From Cellulomonas gilvus ATCC 13127 (GTDB lineage Bacteria > Actinomycetota > Actinomycetes > Actinomycetales > Cellulomonadaceae): a stretch of 64,000 bases of DNA. The DNA lies in assembly GCF_000218545.1 (NCBI RefSeq), contig NC_015671.1:2232001-2296000 (forward strand), given 5' to 3'. A program made the translations under genes and the position numbers. The notes below the pieces were generated by a model, which worked only from the letters and a program-made list of their open reading frames with translations, ran no database searches and was not told the DNA's origin. Every line of letters starts with the position of its first letter. Position 1 is the stretch's first letter. Positions 1-13,833 of the stretch are shown here, piece after piece.

Positions 1-30
1 AACGCACCACCAGGTCGGCCGGCGCGTCCG

Positions 31-2199
31 TCACGGCGAGACCTCCTCGAGCGGTGCGGCCGGCGCGTCGTCCAACCCGTCGCGCAGGCCGTGCCGTCGC
101 GCCCACCGCACGAGCTGCTCGTGCACGGCCTCGGCGCCGACCAGCAGCCGCTCGTCGCCCACGCGCGTGCGCAGGTCGTCGTCGACCGGCCACTCCGTGG
201 GGTGCAGCAGCATCGCGCGGTTCTGCGCGCCACCGATCCCGCCGTGCGAGCCGACCTGGCCCTCGAACGCGTGCACGTGCCCGCGCTCGGTGACCCTCGA
301 GACCAGCAGCAGGTCACCCGTGTGCGGCAGCCGTGCGGCACGCGCCAGGTCCGCACGCCCGCGGGGCCCGTAGCCCGCGAGCGGGTCCTCACCCTCGCCG
401 TCGCCGTCGGAGTCCTCGAGCGTCACGAACCCCCGTGCGCCGAACGCGACGAGCCCGCGCGCGGCGGTGTCGACGACCACCGCGCCGATCGCGGGCCGCG
501 ACGCGAGCCCGGCGACGAGGCCGGGCCACCGCTCCTCGAGCTCCTCGAGCACCAGCCGGTGGTCCGCGCGCGGGAACCAGATCAGGCCCAGGTTGCCCGA
601 GCCCACCACGACCACGTCCGGCGTGCCCGCGGGCTCCCGGCCCGATCGCTCGCGCGCGTCGGGTCCTACCGCGCTGCTGCCGGCCGACCCGGTCACGCTC
701 GTCACCAGGGCGTTCAGCGGACCCCAGTCCTCGCCGGTGCCGCTCTCCAGCCCCGCCGCGTCGGGCTCGGCCATGAGCGCGCGCACCGTCTCGAGCAGGC
801 TGCACCCCTCGACCTGCTCGAAGGTCGCGCCGAGTGCCTGACCGTGGTCGGACAGGACCACGACGCGGTACGCACGCGGCGCGACCGCGAGCGCGTGCTC
901 GAGCGTGCGGAGCACCCGGTCGAGCCCTTCGAGCGCGCGCATCGACTCCGGCCGCGTGGGGCCGGCGTGGTGCGCGATCTCGTCGTAGTCCACGAGGTCG
1001 ACGAAGACCGCAGGGTCTCCGCGGACCACCGCCTCGGCCACGAGAGACGTGGCGAGGTCACGCATCAGCACGTTGGTCACGGCCCGCAGCAGGACGTACC
1101 AGCCGCCGCGCGAGATGCGCGGCTCGACCCCACGCACGTGCTGGCGACGGGCCTGGTACAGCTCCTTGACCATCTCGCCGACCGTGAGCGAGACCGCGCG
1201 CGCCAGCACGAACGGGCTCGCGAAGAACCGCACGAAGTCGGCTCCGGGCCCCAGCCCCGCACCGCTGCCGTCGGGCCCGCGCGTGCGGGCGCGGCTCATC
1301 ACCGCGTAGCTGCGGGCCGCGTCGCCCGTGAACATCGTCTGCACGGCCGTGCCCCCGCCCGCGAGCAGGCCCCGGCCGGACGTGAGCCGCTCCTCGACCA
1401 GCGCGGCGTCGGCCGGGTGGTTGGTCACGACCAGGCGACCGAGCCCGCGGTCCCACCAGCGGAACGCGGGGACGGGTGTCGAGTCGCCGTGCAGCAGCCC
1501 CGCCTGGCTCGCGGGCGTCGTCGAGGGCACGCGCGCCCACCACGTCTCGAGCCGATGGGTGCCCTCGGTCAGCCACCGCTGCATGGTCGGGGCGAGACCC
1601 GCCTCGACCGCCTCCCGCAGCACGGGTTCGGAGACGCCGTCGAGCTGCACGACGAGCAGCCCGGGCGGACGGTCGGGATGCGGCACGGCGCCCGCACGGC
1701 GCGCCTTGTTGCGGGCACGCCGCAGCACGTCGCCGATCACGTAGTCCGAGTCGTTGGCGCCGATCAGCCAGCGGCCCGCCGCCATCACGACGGCGGACAG
1801 CACGATCACGACGGGCACGGCACCCGCACCCGTGACCTCGATCCCGGGCACGAGCATCAGCGCCGCCCACGCGATCGCCACCTGTCCGACCAGCCCGAGC
1901 AGAAGCGCACCCATCGCACCGAGCACGCGCGCGAGCGCACGCAGCGGCGCACGCACCACGAGGTCGCCCGCGGAGACGAGCACGGCCGCGAGCAGCACGC
2001 CCGCCGGGCCGGGTGCCGCGATGCCGTCCACCAGGGAGATCGCGGCGCCCAGGCCGAGCGCGGTGGTGACCAGGCCGAGCGTCGCGTCCGCGAGGTCGCC
2101 GAGCGTCGGGTGCCAGCGCGACCGGGTCCGCGGGCCGGCGGCCGGCGAGCCACCGGCACGGTCCGGGCCGACCTCGTCCGGCGCCCGGCTGGTGGTCAT
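31..2199 (-). CDS. membrane-anchored alkaline phosphatase/phosphodiesterase superfamily protein
   Basis: Predicted 722-residue protein. Residues about 35-147 form roughly four hydrophobic segments, the part often labelled phage-holin-like. A hydrolase domain of the alkaline phosphatase/type I phosphodiesterase fold follows from about residue 180. Metal-site motifs are visible: LVVQLDGVS (Asp187), the nucleophile region PSTTP (Thr227/228), LVDYDEIAHHAG, LSDHGQ and GSHGG. The substrate cannot be told; a phosphodiester or phosphomonoester at the membrane is an inference from the fold. The ATG shares ATGA with the stop of the upstream DUF3046 gene, so translation is probably coupled; this overlap decides the start. 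Family assignment is good, function unknown. Confidence 0.8.
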   Translation of the reverse strand: MTTSRAPDEVGPDRAGGSPAAGPRTRSRWHPTLGDLADATLGLVTTALGLGAAISLVDGIAAPGPAGVLLAAVLVSAGDLVVRAPLRALARVLGAMGALLLGLVGQVAIAWAALMLVPGIEVTGAGAVPVVIVLSAVVMAAGRWLIGANDSDYVIGDVLRRARNKARRAGAVPHPDRPPGLLVVQLDGVSEPVLREAVEAGLAPTMQRWLTEGTHRLETWWARVPSTTPASQAGLLHGDSTPVPAFRWWDRGLGRLVVTNHPADAALVEERLTSGRGLLAGGGTAVQTMFTGDAARSYAVMSRARTRGPDGSGAGLGPGADFVRFFASPFVLARAVSLTVGEMVKELYQARRQHVRGVEPRISRGGWYVLLRAVTNVLMRDLATSLVAEAVVRGDPAVFVDLVDYDEIAHHAGPTRPESMRALEGLDRVLRTLEHALAVAPRAYRVVVLSDHGQALGATFEQVEGCSLLETVRALMAEPDAAGLESGTGEDWGPLNALVTSVTGSAGSSAVGPDARERSGREPAGTPDVVVVGSGNLGLIWFPRADHRLVLEELEERWPGLVAGLASRPAIGAVVVDTAARGLVAFGARGFVTLEDSDGDGEGEDPLAGYGPRGRADLARAARLPHTGDLLLVSRVTERGHVHAFEGQVGSHGGIGGAQNRAMLLHPTEWPVDDDLRTRVGDERLLVGAEAVHEQLVRWARRHGLRDGLDDAPAAPLEEVSP

Positions 2200-2429
2200 C
2201 GCCGTGGTGGCGCAACCCGACGCAGGTCCGCGCCCCAGCGTTCGCTCTCGGGGATGTCGAGCTCGTCGCACAGCGCGTGCCAGACGGTCCGCGGCTCGGC
2301 GCCGTCCTCCAGCGCCGCCGCCGCCGTCCGGTTCTCGAGCCCGCCCACCACGAGGTTCGCGACGATCTCCCGGCCGGGCGCGCTGCCCAGCACCTCCTCG
2401 ACCAGCTCCCAGAACTCGCTGTACCTCAC
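2196..2429 (-). CDS. DUF3046 family protein
   Basis: Small 77-residue protein with the DUF3046 pattern: start RYSEFW, a central GGLENRT, then PRTVWHALCDELDIPESER. The family has no established function but is commonly found beside recA/recX in actinobacteria, so recA may lie just left of this window (inference). The start GTG at 2429 gives the normal family N-terminus, and a GAGGCT hexamer lies 6 nt before it, suggesting a leaderless mRNA. The stop overlaps the next gene by ATGA. It is divergent from lhr across about 100 bp. Confidence 0.85.
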   Translation of the reverse strand: MRYSEFWELVEEVLGSAPGREIVANLVVGGLENRTAAAALEDGAEPRTVWHALCDELDIPESERWGADLRRVAPPRR

Positions 2430-2528
2430 CCGGACAGCCTCGCACGTGGCGCCCACGATCGACGAGCGTGCGGGCACGTGACGCGCAGCGGGACGGCACG
2501 TGTGGGCGCCGGCTGACACCATGGCGCC

Positions 2529-7481
<4,953 letters not shown>

Positions 7482-7502
7482 CGGGCACCGTGCGGGGCGG
7501 CC

Positions 7503-8267
7503 GTGCCCGAGGGTGACATCCTGCGCCGGGCGGCGGCGGGCCTCGACCGCGCGCTGGCCGGTCAGGTCCTGGTCCGAGCGGAGCTGCGCTGGCCGTCGGC
7601 CGCGGGTGTCGACCTGGTGGGACGCACGGTCCTCGGCACCACGCCGTACGGCAAGCACCTGCTGACGCGGTTCGACGACGGCCGCACGCTCCACACGCAC
7701 CTGCGCATGGACGGGCACTGGCGGTTGGCGCGGACGGGCTCGTCGGAGGCCGCCGCGCGCGGCGGCGACGTGCGCGCGGTCCTGGCGTCCGCGACCTGGA
7801 CCGCGGTAGGCCGGTCGCTCGGCATGCTCGACGTCGTGCGCACGCGCGACGAGTCGAGCCTGATCGGGCACCTGGGGCCGGACGTCCTGGCGGACGAGCT
7901 CGACCTCCCGGAGATCGGGCGCCGATGGACCGCCGCGGGCCGGACGCCGGCGGCCGAGGTGCTGCTGGACCAGCGTGTCGCGGCCGGCATCGGCACGATC
8001 TACTGCGCGGAGTCGCTGTTCGCGGAGCGGCTGTGGCCGTGGACACCGGCCAGCGAGGTCCCGGCGCCCGCGCGCCTGTACGTCGTGGCGCGACGGCAGA
8101 TGCAGCGCTCGGTGGTGACGGGTGACGCCCCCGGCCAGGTCCACGGACGCGTGCGTCAGCCGTGCCGGCGCTGCGGGACGCCGATCGCGGTCGCACCGGC
8201 ACGCCGCCCACCCATGGAACGTCCGGTGTTCTACTGCCCGTCGTGCCAGCGACCGCCGAGCACCTGA
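7503..8267 (+). CDS. nei2: Fpg/Nei family DNA glycosylase, Nei2-like
   Basis: A 254-residue base-excision glycosylase/AP lyase. The N-terminal Pro2-Glu3 (PEGD) is the catalytic pair of the Nei branch, GKHLL carries the conserved lysine, AGIGTIYCAE is the helix-two-turn-helix loop, and a C-terminal zinc finger is formed by CRRC and CPSC. Such enzymes remove oxidised pyrimidines. It follows lhr by 21 nt with no terminator between, so the two are probably co-transcribed, as in other actinobacteria. Start is GTG. Two strong hairpins lie downstream. Confidence 0.9.
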   Translation: MPEGDILRRAAAGLDRALAGQVLVRAELRWPSAAGVDLVGRTVLGTTPYGKHLLTRFDDGRTLHTHLRMDGHWRLARTGSSEAAARGGDVRAVLASATWTAVGRSLGMLDVVRTRDESSLIGHLGPDVLADELDLPEIGRRWTAAGRTPAAEVLLDQRVAAGIGTIYCAESLFAERLWPWTPASEVPAPARLYVVARRQMQRSVVTGDAPGQVHGRVRQPCRRCGTPIAVAPARRPPMERPVFYCPSCQRPPST

Positions 8268-8325
8268 CCCCGTCTGCGCCGCAGCCTGCACGCCGCACCG
8301 CGCGGGACCGCACGGACGTGCGACG

Positions 8326-8356
8326 AGGCGCCGGTGAGACGGACCCACCGGCGCCT
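8326..8356. terminator. hairpin terminator, nei2 side
   Basis: Perfect 11-bp inverted repeat AGGCGCCGGTG / CACCGGCGCCT with a 9-nt loop, between the convergent ends of nei2 and clgR. No clear T tract, as is common in high-GC actinobacteria. Confidence 0.65.
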
Positions 8357-8366
8357 GGTGCGCGAC

Positions 8367-8391
8367 GACCCGCGGCCGGAGGCCGCGGGTC
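8367..8391. terminator. hairpin terminator, clgR side
   Basis: Perfect 11-bp inverted repeat GACCCGCGGCC / GGCCGCGGGTC around a 3-nt GGA loop, 19 nt beyond the clgR stop. With the neighbouring hairpin it forms a back-to-back pair separating convergent transcripts. Confidence 0.7.
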
Positions 8392-8409
8392 GGTCAGGCC
8401 ACGGGTCGA

Positions 8410-8760
8410 TCAGCCGACCGGTGCCAGCACCGGGCTGATCTCGGCGCGCGTGCGCGCCCAGCCGCCCTCGGTGCACCCCATGGACGCTGCGAGGTCCGCG
8501 GGGACGGTGTCGGGGATCAGGAGACCCTCGGCGACGGCGACGCGATCGCTGACCTCGCGCAGCACCAGGGACATCGGCACGTCGAGCGCCTCACAGATGC
8601 TGTGCAGAAGCTCGGACGACGCCTCCTTCTGCCCCCGCTCCACCTCGCTGAGGTAGCCCAGGGACACCCGCGCAGCCGACGAGACCTCACGAAGGGTCCG
8701 ACCCTGGCGCTGACGCGCGTCCCGCAGCACGTCGCCGATCTCGCGACGGAGTACGACCAT
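8410..8760 (-). CDS. clgR: Xre-type regulator, ClgR-like
   Basis: A 116-residue cytoplasmic DNA-binding protein with one N-terminal helix-turn-helix: [21 protein letters not shown] followed by [13 protein letters not shown], the ClgR signature. ClgR activates Clp protease and related proteostasis genes in streptomycetes, corynebacteria and mycobacteria. The pgsA-cinA-clgR order is conserved in these groups, which supports the call. The ATG follows a strong AGGGGGAG ribosome binding site (about 8766-8773). Two imperfect dyads lie upstream (CGACGG/CCGTCG near 8793-8809, GTGCCG/CGGCAC near 8818-8836), possibly autoregulatory. The C-terminus ends in Ala-Pro-Val-Gly rather than a classic Ala-Ala degron. 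Confidence 0.85.
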   Translation of the reverse strand: MVVLRREIGDVLRDARQRQGRTLREVSSAARVSLGYLSEVERGQKEASSELLHSICEALDVPMSLVLREVSDRVAVAEGLLIPDTVPADLAASMGCTEGGWARTRAEISPVLAPVG

Positions 8761-8977
8761 CGGGGCTCCCCCTCTCGTCTCGTCCCTCCGCTCGACGGTC
8801 CGGCCGTCGACGCGGTGTGCCGTCTGGTTCGGCACCTGGCCACCGTACCGCGCACCACCCGCACGTGCGGTCGGGCGACGCAGGGGCGGTCGAGTGTTCA
8901 TCACGCCTGCTCCAACGTCGTCGCACGTCCCGGTGTTCCCCGCCCCGGCCGGGACGTCGGCGGCCGGCGTCCACGAT

Positions 8978-9511
8978 TCACCCGGCCGTGTCTCGAGCGG
9001 TGGTCACCGCGCCGCCCGGTCGGGGGTCCAGGACGCTGCGCAGCAGGCCGAGCGCCGCATCCGCTGCGGCGTCGCGCACCTGCTCGCGGCTCCCCGGGAG
9101 CAGCAGCGAACGCACGACGCGCTCGTCCGGCGTGGCCACCGCGACGTGCACGGTGCCGACCGGTGCGTCTCCCTGCGGCTCGGGGCCCGCCACGCCCGTC
9201 GTGGCGACGCCGACGTCCGCCGCGAGCGTCCGCCGCGCACCCTCGGCCATCTGCGCGGCCACGTCGGGATCCACCGGGCCACGTGCGGCCAGCAGGTCCG
9301 CGTCGACGTGCAGCACGCGCGCCTTGAGGTCCGTCGCGTACGCGACGACCCCCCCGCGCAGCACCGCGGACGCCCCCGGGACCGCGACGAGCCGCGCGCA
9401 CACGAGTCCCCCGGTCAGCGACTCGGCGACGCCGAGGGTCCAGCCGCGAGCGCCGAGCGCAGCCAGCACCGCGACCGCAGGGTCGCGCGACGTGCCGGCG
9501 GCACCGGTCAC
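8978..9511 (-). CDS. cinA: CinA C-terminal domain protein (PncC-type NMN amidohydrolase)
   Basis: 177 residues containing only the CinA C-terminal domain: [25 protein letters not shown] and [19 protein letters not shown] are the family signatures. This domain deamidates nicotinamide mononucleotide in pyridine-nucleotide salvage. The N-terminal MoCF-like domain of full CinA is absent, which is the usual form at this locus. The GTG start lies 10 nt after the pgsA stop, so it is in an operon with pgsA. Confidence 0.9.
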   Translation of the reverse strand: MTGAAGTSRDPAVAVLAALGARGWTLGVAESLTGGLVCARLVAVPGASAVLRGGVVAYATDLKARVLHVDADLLAARGPVDPDVAAQMAEGARRTLAADVGVATTGVAGPEPQGDAPVGTVHVAVATPDERVVRSLLLPGSREQVRDAAADAALGLLRSVLDPRPGGAVTTARDTAG

Positions 9512-9521
9512 GGCAGCGCCC

Positions 9522-10103
9522 TCACACGCCCGGTCCGACGGTCGCCGTCCGGCGGACGCGCACCGCGGTGCGCACGTAGTCCATGCCGGTGACCACGGTC
9601 ACCACGACCGCGCCCGCCATGACCACGCCGGCGAGCACCTCGACCGCGGCGGGCAGCGAGTCCAGCGGGAGCAGGTAGAGGCCGATCGCCACGGACTGCA
9701 GCACGGTCTTGAGCTTGCCGCCGCGCGAGGCGGGCAGCACCACGTAGCGCAGCAGGAACAGCCGCAGCACGGTGATCCCGAGCTCACGGACCAGGATGAC
9801 GACCGTGACCCACCAGGGCAGGTCGCCCAGCGCGGACAGCAGCACCAGCGCGGTGCCGATCAGGAGCTTGTCGGCGATCGGGTCGAGCAGCTTGCCGAAG
9901 TCGGTGACCTGGCCGGTGCGGCGCGCGTACCAGCCGTCGATGCGGTCGGTCACCGCGGCGACCGCGAAGATCGCCGTCGCGAGCAGCCGGAAGCGGACGT
10001 CGTCACCCGCCAGGAGCGCCCACGCGAACACGGGCACCAGGAGGACGCGCAGGACCGTCAGCGCGTTGGCCAGGTTCCACGTCGGCGCAGGTGCGGGGCT
10101 CAC
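9522..10103 (-). CDS. pgsA: CDP-alcohol phosphatidyltransferase (PgsA family)
   Basis: A 193-residue integral membrane enzyme of phosphatidylglycerol-phosphate synthase type. It carries the CDP-alcohol phosphotransferase signature as DRIDGWYARRTGQVTDFGKLLDPIADK; the first aspartate of the usual DG motif reads DRIDG here, with the downstream GKLLDPIADK intact. About five hydrophobic segments. It makes phosphatidylglycerophosphate from CDP-diacylglycerol; cdsA at 59.7-60.5 kb makes that substrate. GTG at 10103 is chosen over GTG at 10109 because TAGTCT ends 6 nt before it. It heads pgsA-cinA. Confidence 0.88.
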   Translation of the reverse strand: MSPAPAPTWNLANALTVLRVLLVPVFAWALLAGDDVRFRLLATAIFAVAAVTDRIDGWYARRTGQVTDFGKLLDPIADKLLIGTALVLLSALGDLPWWVTVVILVRELGITVLRLFLLRYVVLPASRGGKLKTVLQSVAIGLYLLPLDSLPAAVEVLAGVVMAGAVVVTVVTGMDYVRTAVRVRRTATVGPGV

Positions 10104-10109
10104 CCGCAC

Positions 10110-10115
10110 AGACTA
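10110..10115 (-). promoter_or_regulatory. -10 box of pgsA (leaderless)
   Basis: TAGTCT on the minus strand, 6 nt before GTG 10103. Transcription would start at or next to the start codon. No good -35 box is seen. Confidence 0.6.
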
Positions 10116-10201
10116 GGTCGTGGCGCGCGTGCCCCTGCCGACCGGTGCGTGCGCGCGGCGCGTCCGCCCACCGGTCCCGACCCGGCCCCGCGACGGGCGG
10201 C

Positions 10202-10207
10202 TAGGGT
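10202..10207 (+). promoter_or_regulatory. -10 box of capA (leaderless)
   Basis: TAGGGT, 6 nt before the GTG at 10214. It fits TANNNT exactly and fixes the start codon. Confidence 0.65.
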
Positions 10208-10213
10208 CCCGGT

Positions 10214-11521
10214 GTGACACGACACGCCCGCGCGCACACCCGATCACCGCTGCTCGCGGGGCTGCTCACGCTGGTCCTGATCCTGGCGTGCGTGGGCGGT
10301 GCGGTCGCAGCGCTGCGGCCGTGGGAGCGGGATGCGGCGACGCCGCCGGACGCCGCGCCCACCACACCCGCGCGCTCGACGAGCCCCACCCCGACCCCCT
10401 CGCCGACGCCGGACCCCGACGCCGAGATGACGATCGTCGCGGCGGGGGACGTGCTGCCGCACCTGCCGGTCATCGCGTCCGCGACCCGCGGTGGCCGCGT
10501 CGACTTCGGCCCGCTGCTGGCGCCGATGGCGCCCTGGGTCGAGGGTGCGGACCTGGCGCTGTGCCACCTGGAGGTGCCCGTCGCGCCCCCGGGCTCGAGG
10601 CCGAGCGGCTACCCCGTGTTCGCCTCCCCCGTCGAGATCGCGCAGGGCCTGGCGGACAACGGCTGGGACGGCTGCTCGACCGCCTCCAACCACTCGGTCG
10701 ACAAGGGCTTCGCGGGTGTCGCCGCGACGCTCGACGCGCTCGACGCGGCGGGGCTCGGGCACGTCGGCACCGCGCGGACCGAGCAGGAGGCCGCCCGGCC
10801 GCAGCTGTACCGGCTCGAGCGCGCGGGCCAGGAGGTCACGGTGGCCCACATCGCGGCGACGTACGGCACCAACGGCATGCCGGTGGACGCCGACAAGCCG
10901 TGGTCGGTCACGCGCATCGACGTGCCCGCGATGGTCGCGCAGGCCAAGCAGGCACGCGCCGACGGTGCGGACGTCGTCGTCGCGAGCGTGCACTGCTGCA
11001 CCGAGTACCAGACCCCGCCCACGGCCGAGCAGGAGCAGGTGGCTCAGCAGCTGGCGGACTCGGGCGAGATCGACCTGTACATCGGCCACCACGCGCACGT
11101 GCCGCAGCCGATCGTGCACCTGGACGGCGGACCCGACGGGTCGGGCATGTGGGTCGCGTACGGGCTGGGCAACTTCCTGTCCAACCAGGACGGCGACTGC
11201 TGCACGCCCAAGACCGACTCGGGCGTGCTGCTGACCGCGCACCTGAGCAGTCCGGGCGCGTTCGCCGCCGACGGACGCGAGGCCGGGCCGGTCCGCGTCA
11301 CGGGCGTCGAGTGGACCCCCATCACGGTCGACCGCCTGGGTGGGCACGTCGTGCACGCGCTCACGGACGTCGTCGACGGCGCCGGCACGCTGTCGGCGCG
11401 CGACGCCGAGCAGCGCACGGGCCGCGTCACCGAGGCGGTGGGCACCGCGGCCCCGCTGCGCCGCACCCCCGGTGAGCCGACGGGCCCCGCACCCGAGGTC
11501 GTCGGGCGGCCGAACGGCTGA
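10214..11521 (+). CDS. CapA family metallophosphoesterase-like surface protein
   Basis: A 435-residue protein with one N-terminal membrane segment or uncleaved signal (about 12-34), a Thr/Pro/Ser-rich linker, and a CapA-type calcineurin-like domain from about residue 70 (VAAGDVLPHLPV). Metal-site motifs are CSTASNHSVDKG, ASVHCCTEY and IGHHAHVPQP, then GLGNFLSNQD. The family is linked to poly-gamma-glutamate or other capsule biosynthesis, but no other capsule gene is present, so an extracytoplasmic hydrolase role is all that can be inferred. It lies alone between divergent pgsA and the convergent GGDEF/EAL gene. Confidence 0.85.
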   Translation: MTRHARAHTRSPLLAGLLTLVLILACVGGAVAALRPWERDAATPPDAAPTTPARSTSPTPTPSPTPDPDAEMTIVAAGDVLPHLPVIASATRGGRVDFGPLLAPMAPWVEGADLALCHLEVPVAPPGSRPSGYPVFASPVEIAQGLADNGWDGCSTASNHSVDKGFAGVAATLDALDAAGLGHVGTARTEQEAARPQLYRLERAGQEVTVAHIAATYGTNGMPVDADKPWSVTRIDVPAMVAQAKQARADGADVVVASVHCCTEYQTPPTAEQEQVAQQLADSGEIDLYIGHHAHVPQPIVHLDGGPDGSGMWVAYGLGNFLSNQDGDCCTPKTDSGVLLTAHLSSPGAFAADGREAGPVRVTGVEWTPITVDRLGGHVVHALTDVVDGAGTLSARDAEQRTGRVTEAVGTAAPLRRTPGEPTGPAPEVVGRPNG

Positions 11522-11532
11522 GACGCGGCGCG

Positions 11533-13833
11533 TCAGGCCGAGCGGGGCGCGAGACCGGTGGCCGGGGGCGCGGCCCCGAGCGTCGCCGACGCGGGCTGCG
11601 CTCCCCCGTACAACCAGCCCTGCCCGTACCGCCACCCGTTGCGGTGCAGGTACTCGGCCTGCTCGGCGTGCTCGATGCCCTCGGCGATCGTGACCATCGC
11701 GAGCTCCCGCGCGAGCGCACCCAGGGCACGCACCACCTTGCCCGCCGTGGGGTCGTCGGGGATCCCGGACGTGAACGACATGTCCAGCTTGACGCCCGCG
11801 ACGGGCAGGTCGCGCAGGTAGGACAGCGGCGAGACGCCCGTGCCGAAGTCGTCGAGAAGGATCGGCACACCCGCGGCGGAGAGCTGCGTGAGCTCGTGGC
11901 GGATGCGCGTGCCCGACGCCACGAGCGAGGACTCGGTCAGCTCGACGACGATGCGGCCCGCCATGAGCCGGTGCCGGGAGATCTCCGCGAGCAGCGTCGT
12001 GGCGAACTCCCCGTCCCCGAGCTGGTCGGCGGACACGTTGACCGACACCCAGGTGGTGCGGTCGGGGGACGACGCGACGAACTCGGCGACCTTCGTCGCG
12101 ACGAACTGCCCGAGCGGCACCGCGAGCCCGGCCTCCTGCGCGAGCGGCAGGAACGCCGCGGGCAGCAGGAGCCCGCGGTACGGGTGCTGCCAGCGCACGA
12201 GCGCCTCGTACCCGACGACGCGCGTGTCGGCCAGGTCGACGATCGGCTGGTAGTGCACCACGAGCTCGTCGGCGTCGAGCGCCTCGCTCAGCTCGCGCAG
12301 CAGGTCGACGCTCGAGGACTTCGCCATGGACTGGTCGTAGACCTCGGTCCGCCCGCGCCCGGCGGCCTTGGCCTTGTAGAGCGCGGCGTCGGCCGCCGCG
12401 AGCAGCGTGGGTGCACCGCCCTGGATCGTGTCCGGCTCCGCGAGCGCGATGCCGATGCTCGCGGCCACGGGCAGGCGGCGCCGCGCCACGCGCACGGGCT
12501 CGGCCAGGCCCGCGTGGATCGCCGCCGCGACCTCGAAGACCGCCTTGGGTCCGTCGATGTCCTGCACCACGACCACGAACTCGTCGCCGCCGAGCCGCGC
12601 GACGGTGCCGCGCCGCGCGGTCGCCGCGCGCAGCACGCCCGCGACGTGCACGAGCACCTCGTCGCCCGCGGCGTGCCCGTACCGGTCGTTGATCTCCTTG
12701 AAGCCGTCCAGGTCGCACGCGAGCACCGCGACGCGGTCCACCACGCCCGGCTGCTCGAGCACCGACTGCAGCACCTCCTGCAGGAGCGTGCGGTTCGCCA
12801 GCCCCGTGAGCGGGTCGTGCATCGCGCGGTGCGTCAGCATCTCCGCCTGCAGCCGCGACTCGGTCGAGTCACGGACCTGGACGACGAAGTGGTCGGGCTC
12901 GCCCGACGCGGTCCGCACCAGCGCCGCGTCCAGCACCACCCACACCAGGTGGTCGTCGGCGCGCTGGTAGCGCTTCTCGATCGAGAACCGGTGCTGCCCG
13001 CCGCCCAGGAGCCGGTCCACCTCGAGGCGCTCGCTCGCACGCGACTCCGGAGTGCCGAGCGCCTCCATCGGGTACCCGCGCAGCGCCTCGACCGTGGTGC
13101 CCAGGAGCTCGGCGAGCGCGGCGTTCGCCTCGACCACGTGCCAGTCGAGGTCCACGAGGGCCATGCCGATCGGCGCGTTCTCCATCGCGACCCGGAACTG
13201 CATCTCCGAGCGCGAGAGCGCCGCCTCCACCTGCCTGCTGCCCGTGACGTCCACGAGCGTCGTCAGCACCGCGGGAGCGTCACCGTCCGCGGCCGCGACG
13301 AGCTGGCTCGCGACCTGCACCATGCGCGCCTGCGACCCGCCGCCCGGCGCCCCCGGCAGCAGGACCCCGACGAGCTGGGAGTCGACCGTGTAGCCCGCGC
13401 GGCCCGTGCGGTACCCGAGCACCGCCGCCGGGTTCATGGACAGGCCCTGCTCGTTGACCAGCACCACCGGCAGGTCGGTCAGGTGCCGGCCCACCGACGC
13501 GTCGTGCTCGACGCCGAGGATCGCCGCCGCACGCTCCGAGATGTCGAGCACCGAGCCGCCCAGCGAGACGACCAGCACGCCCTCCTTGGTCACGGCCTGC
13601 AGCGCGTCGTACCGGTGGCGGAGCTCACGCGACAGGTCGAGCAGGTCGTTGGCGCGCCGCACCTCCCGACGCTGCCGACCGAGCAGCACCAGGACCGCGA
13701 TCAGCGCGAGGATCGCGATGACGGCGATCACCAGGGAGACCAGCCCGAACGTCGCGTCGGCGGTCGTCACCGCGTCGACGACGCCCGCCCACGACGGGGT
13801 GCGCGAACCGGGCGGGGCCGCCGGCGCGGTCAC
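11533..13833 (-). CDS. PAS-GGDEF-EAL cyclic-di-GMP signalling protein
   Basis: A 766-residue sensor enzyme. One membrane helix near residues 28-52, a PAS-like segment, a second PAS domain (FRVAMENAPIGMALVDLDW, about 215-335), a GGDEF domain with intact GGDEF (about 415-419) and an EAL domain with intact EAL (543-545). The EAL metal-site motifs TESSL, LLDDFGTG and IAEGIE are present. Both active sites look complete, so it could make and degrade c-di-GMP; which dominates cannot be read from sequence. Its GTG overlaps the ftsK stop (GTGA), implying coupled translation with the DNA translocase. It is the last gene of that unit and converges on capA. Confidence 0.93.
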   Translation of the reverse strand: MTAPAAPPGSRTPSWAGVVDAVTTADATFGLVSLVIAVIAILALIAVLVLLGRQRREVRRANDLLDLSRELRHRYDALQAVTKEGVLVVSLGGSVLDISERAAAILGVEHDASVGRHLTDLPVVLVNEQGLSMNPAAVLGYRTGRAGYTVDSQLVGVLLPGAPGGGSQARMVQVASQLVAAADGDAPAVLTTLVDVTGSRQVEAALSRSEMQFRVAMENAPIGMALVDLDWHVVEANAALAELLGTTVEALRGYPMEALGTPESRASERLEVDRLLGGGQHRFSIEKRYQRADDHLVWVVLDAALVRTASGEPDHFVVQVRDSTESRLQAEMLTHRAMHDPLTGLANRTLLQEVLQSVLEQPGVVDRVAVLACDLDGFKEINDRYGHAAGDEVLVHVAGVLRAATARRGTVARLGGDEFVVVVQDIDGPKAVFEVAAAIHAGLAEPVRVARRRLPVAASIGIALAEPDTIQGGAPTLLAAADAALYKAKAAGRGRTEVYDQSMAKSSSVDLLRELSEALDADELVVHYQPIVDLADTRVVGYEALVRWQHPYRGLLLPAAFLPLAQEAGLAVPLGQFVATKVAEFVASSPDRTTWVSVNVSADQLGDGEFATTLLAEISRHRLMAGRIVVELTESSLVASGTRIRHELTQLSAAGVPILLDDFGTGVSPLSYLRDLPVAGVKLDMSFTSGIPDDPTAGKVVRALGALARELAMVTIAEGIEHAEQAEYLHRNGWRYGQGWLYGGAQPASATLGAAPPATGLAPRSA

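Noticed and set aside
31..2199. Prophage holin
   Set aside because: The hydrophobic N-terminus can attract a holin label, but a full hydrolase domain follows and no phage gene is near.
8793..8836. ClgR autoregulatory operator
   Set aside because: Two imperfect dyads are present, but neither matches a ClgR box I could state with confidence; mentioned only in the gene entry.
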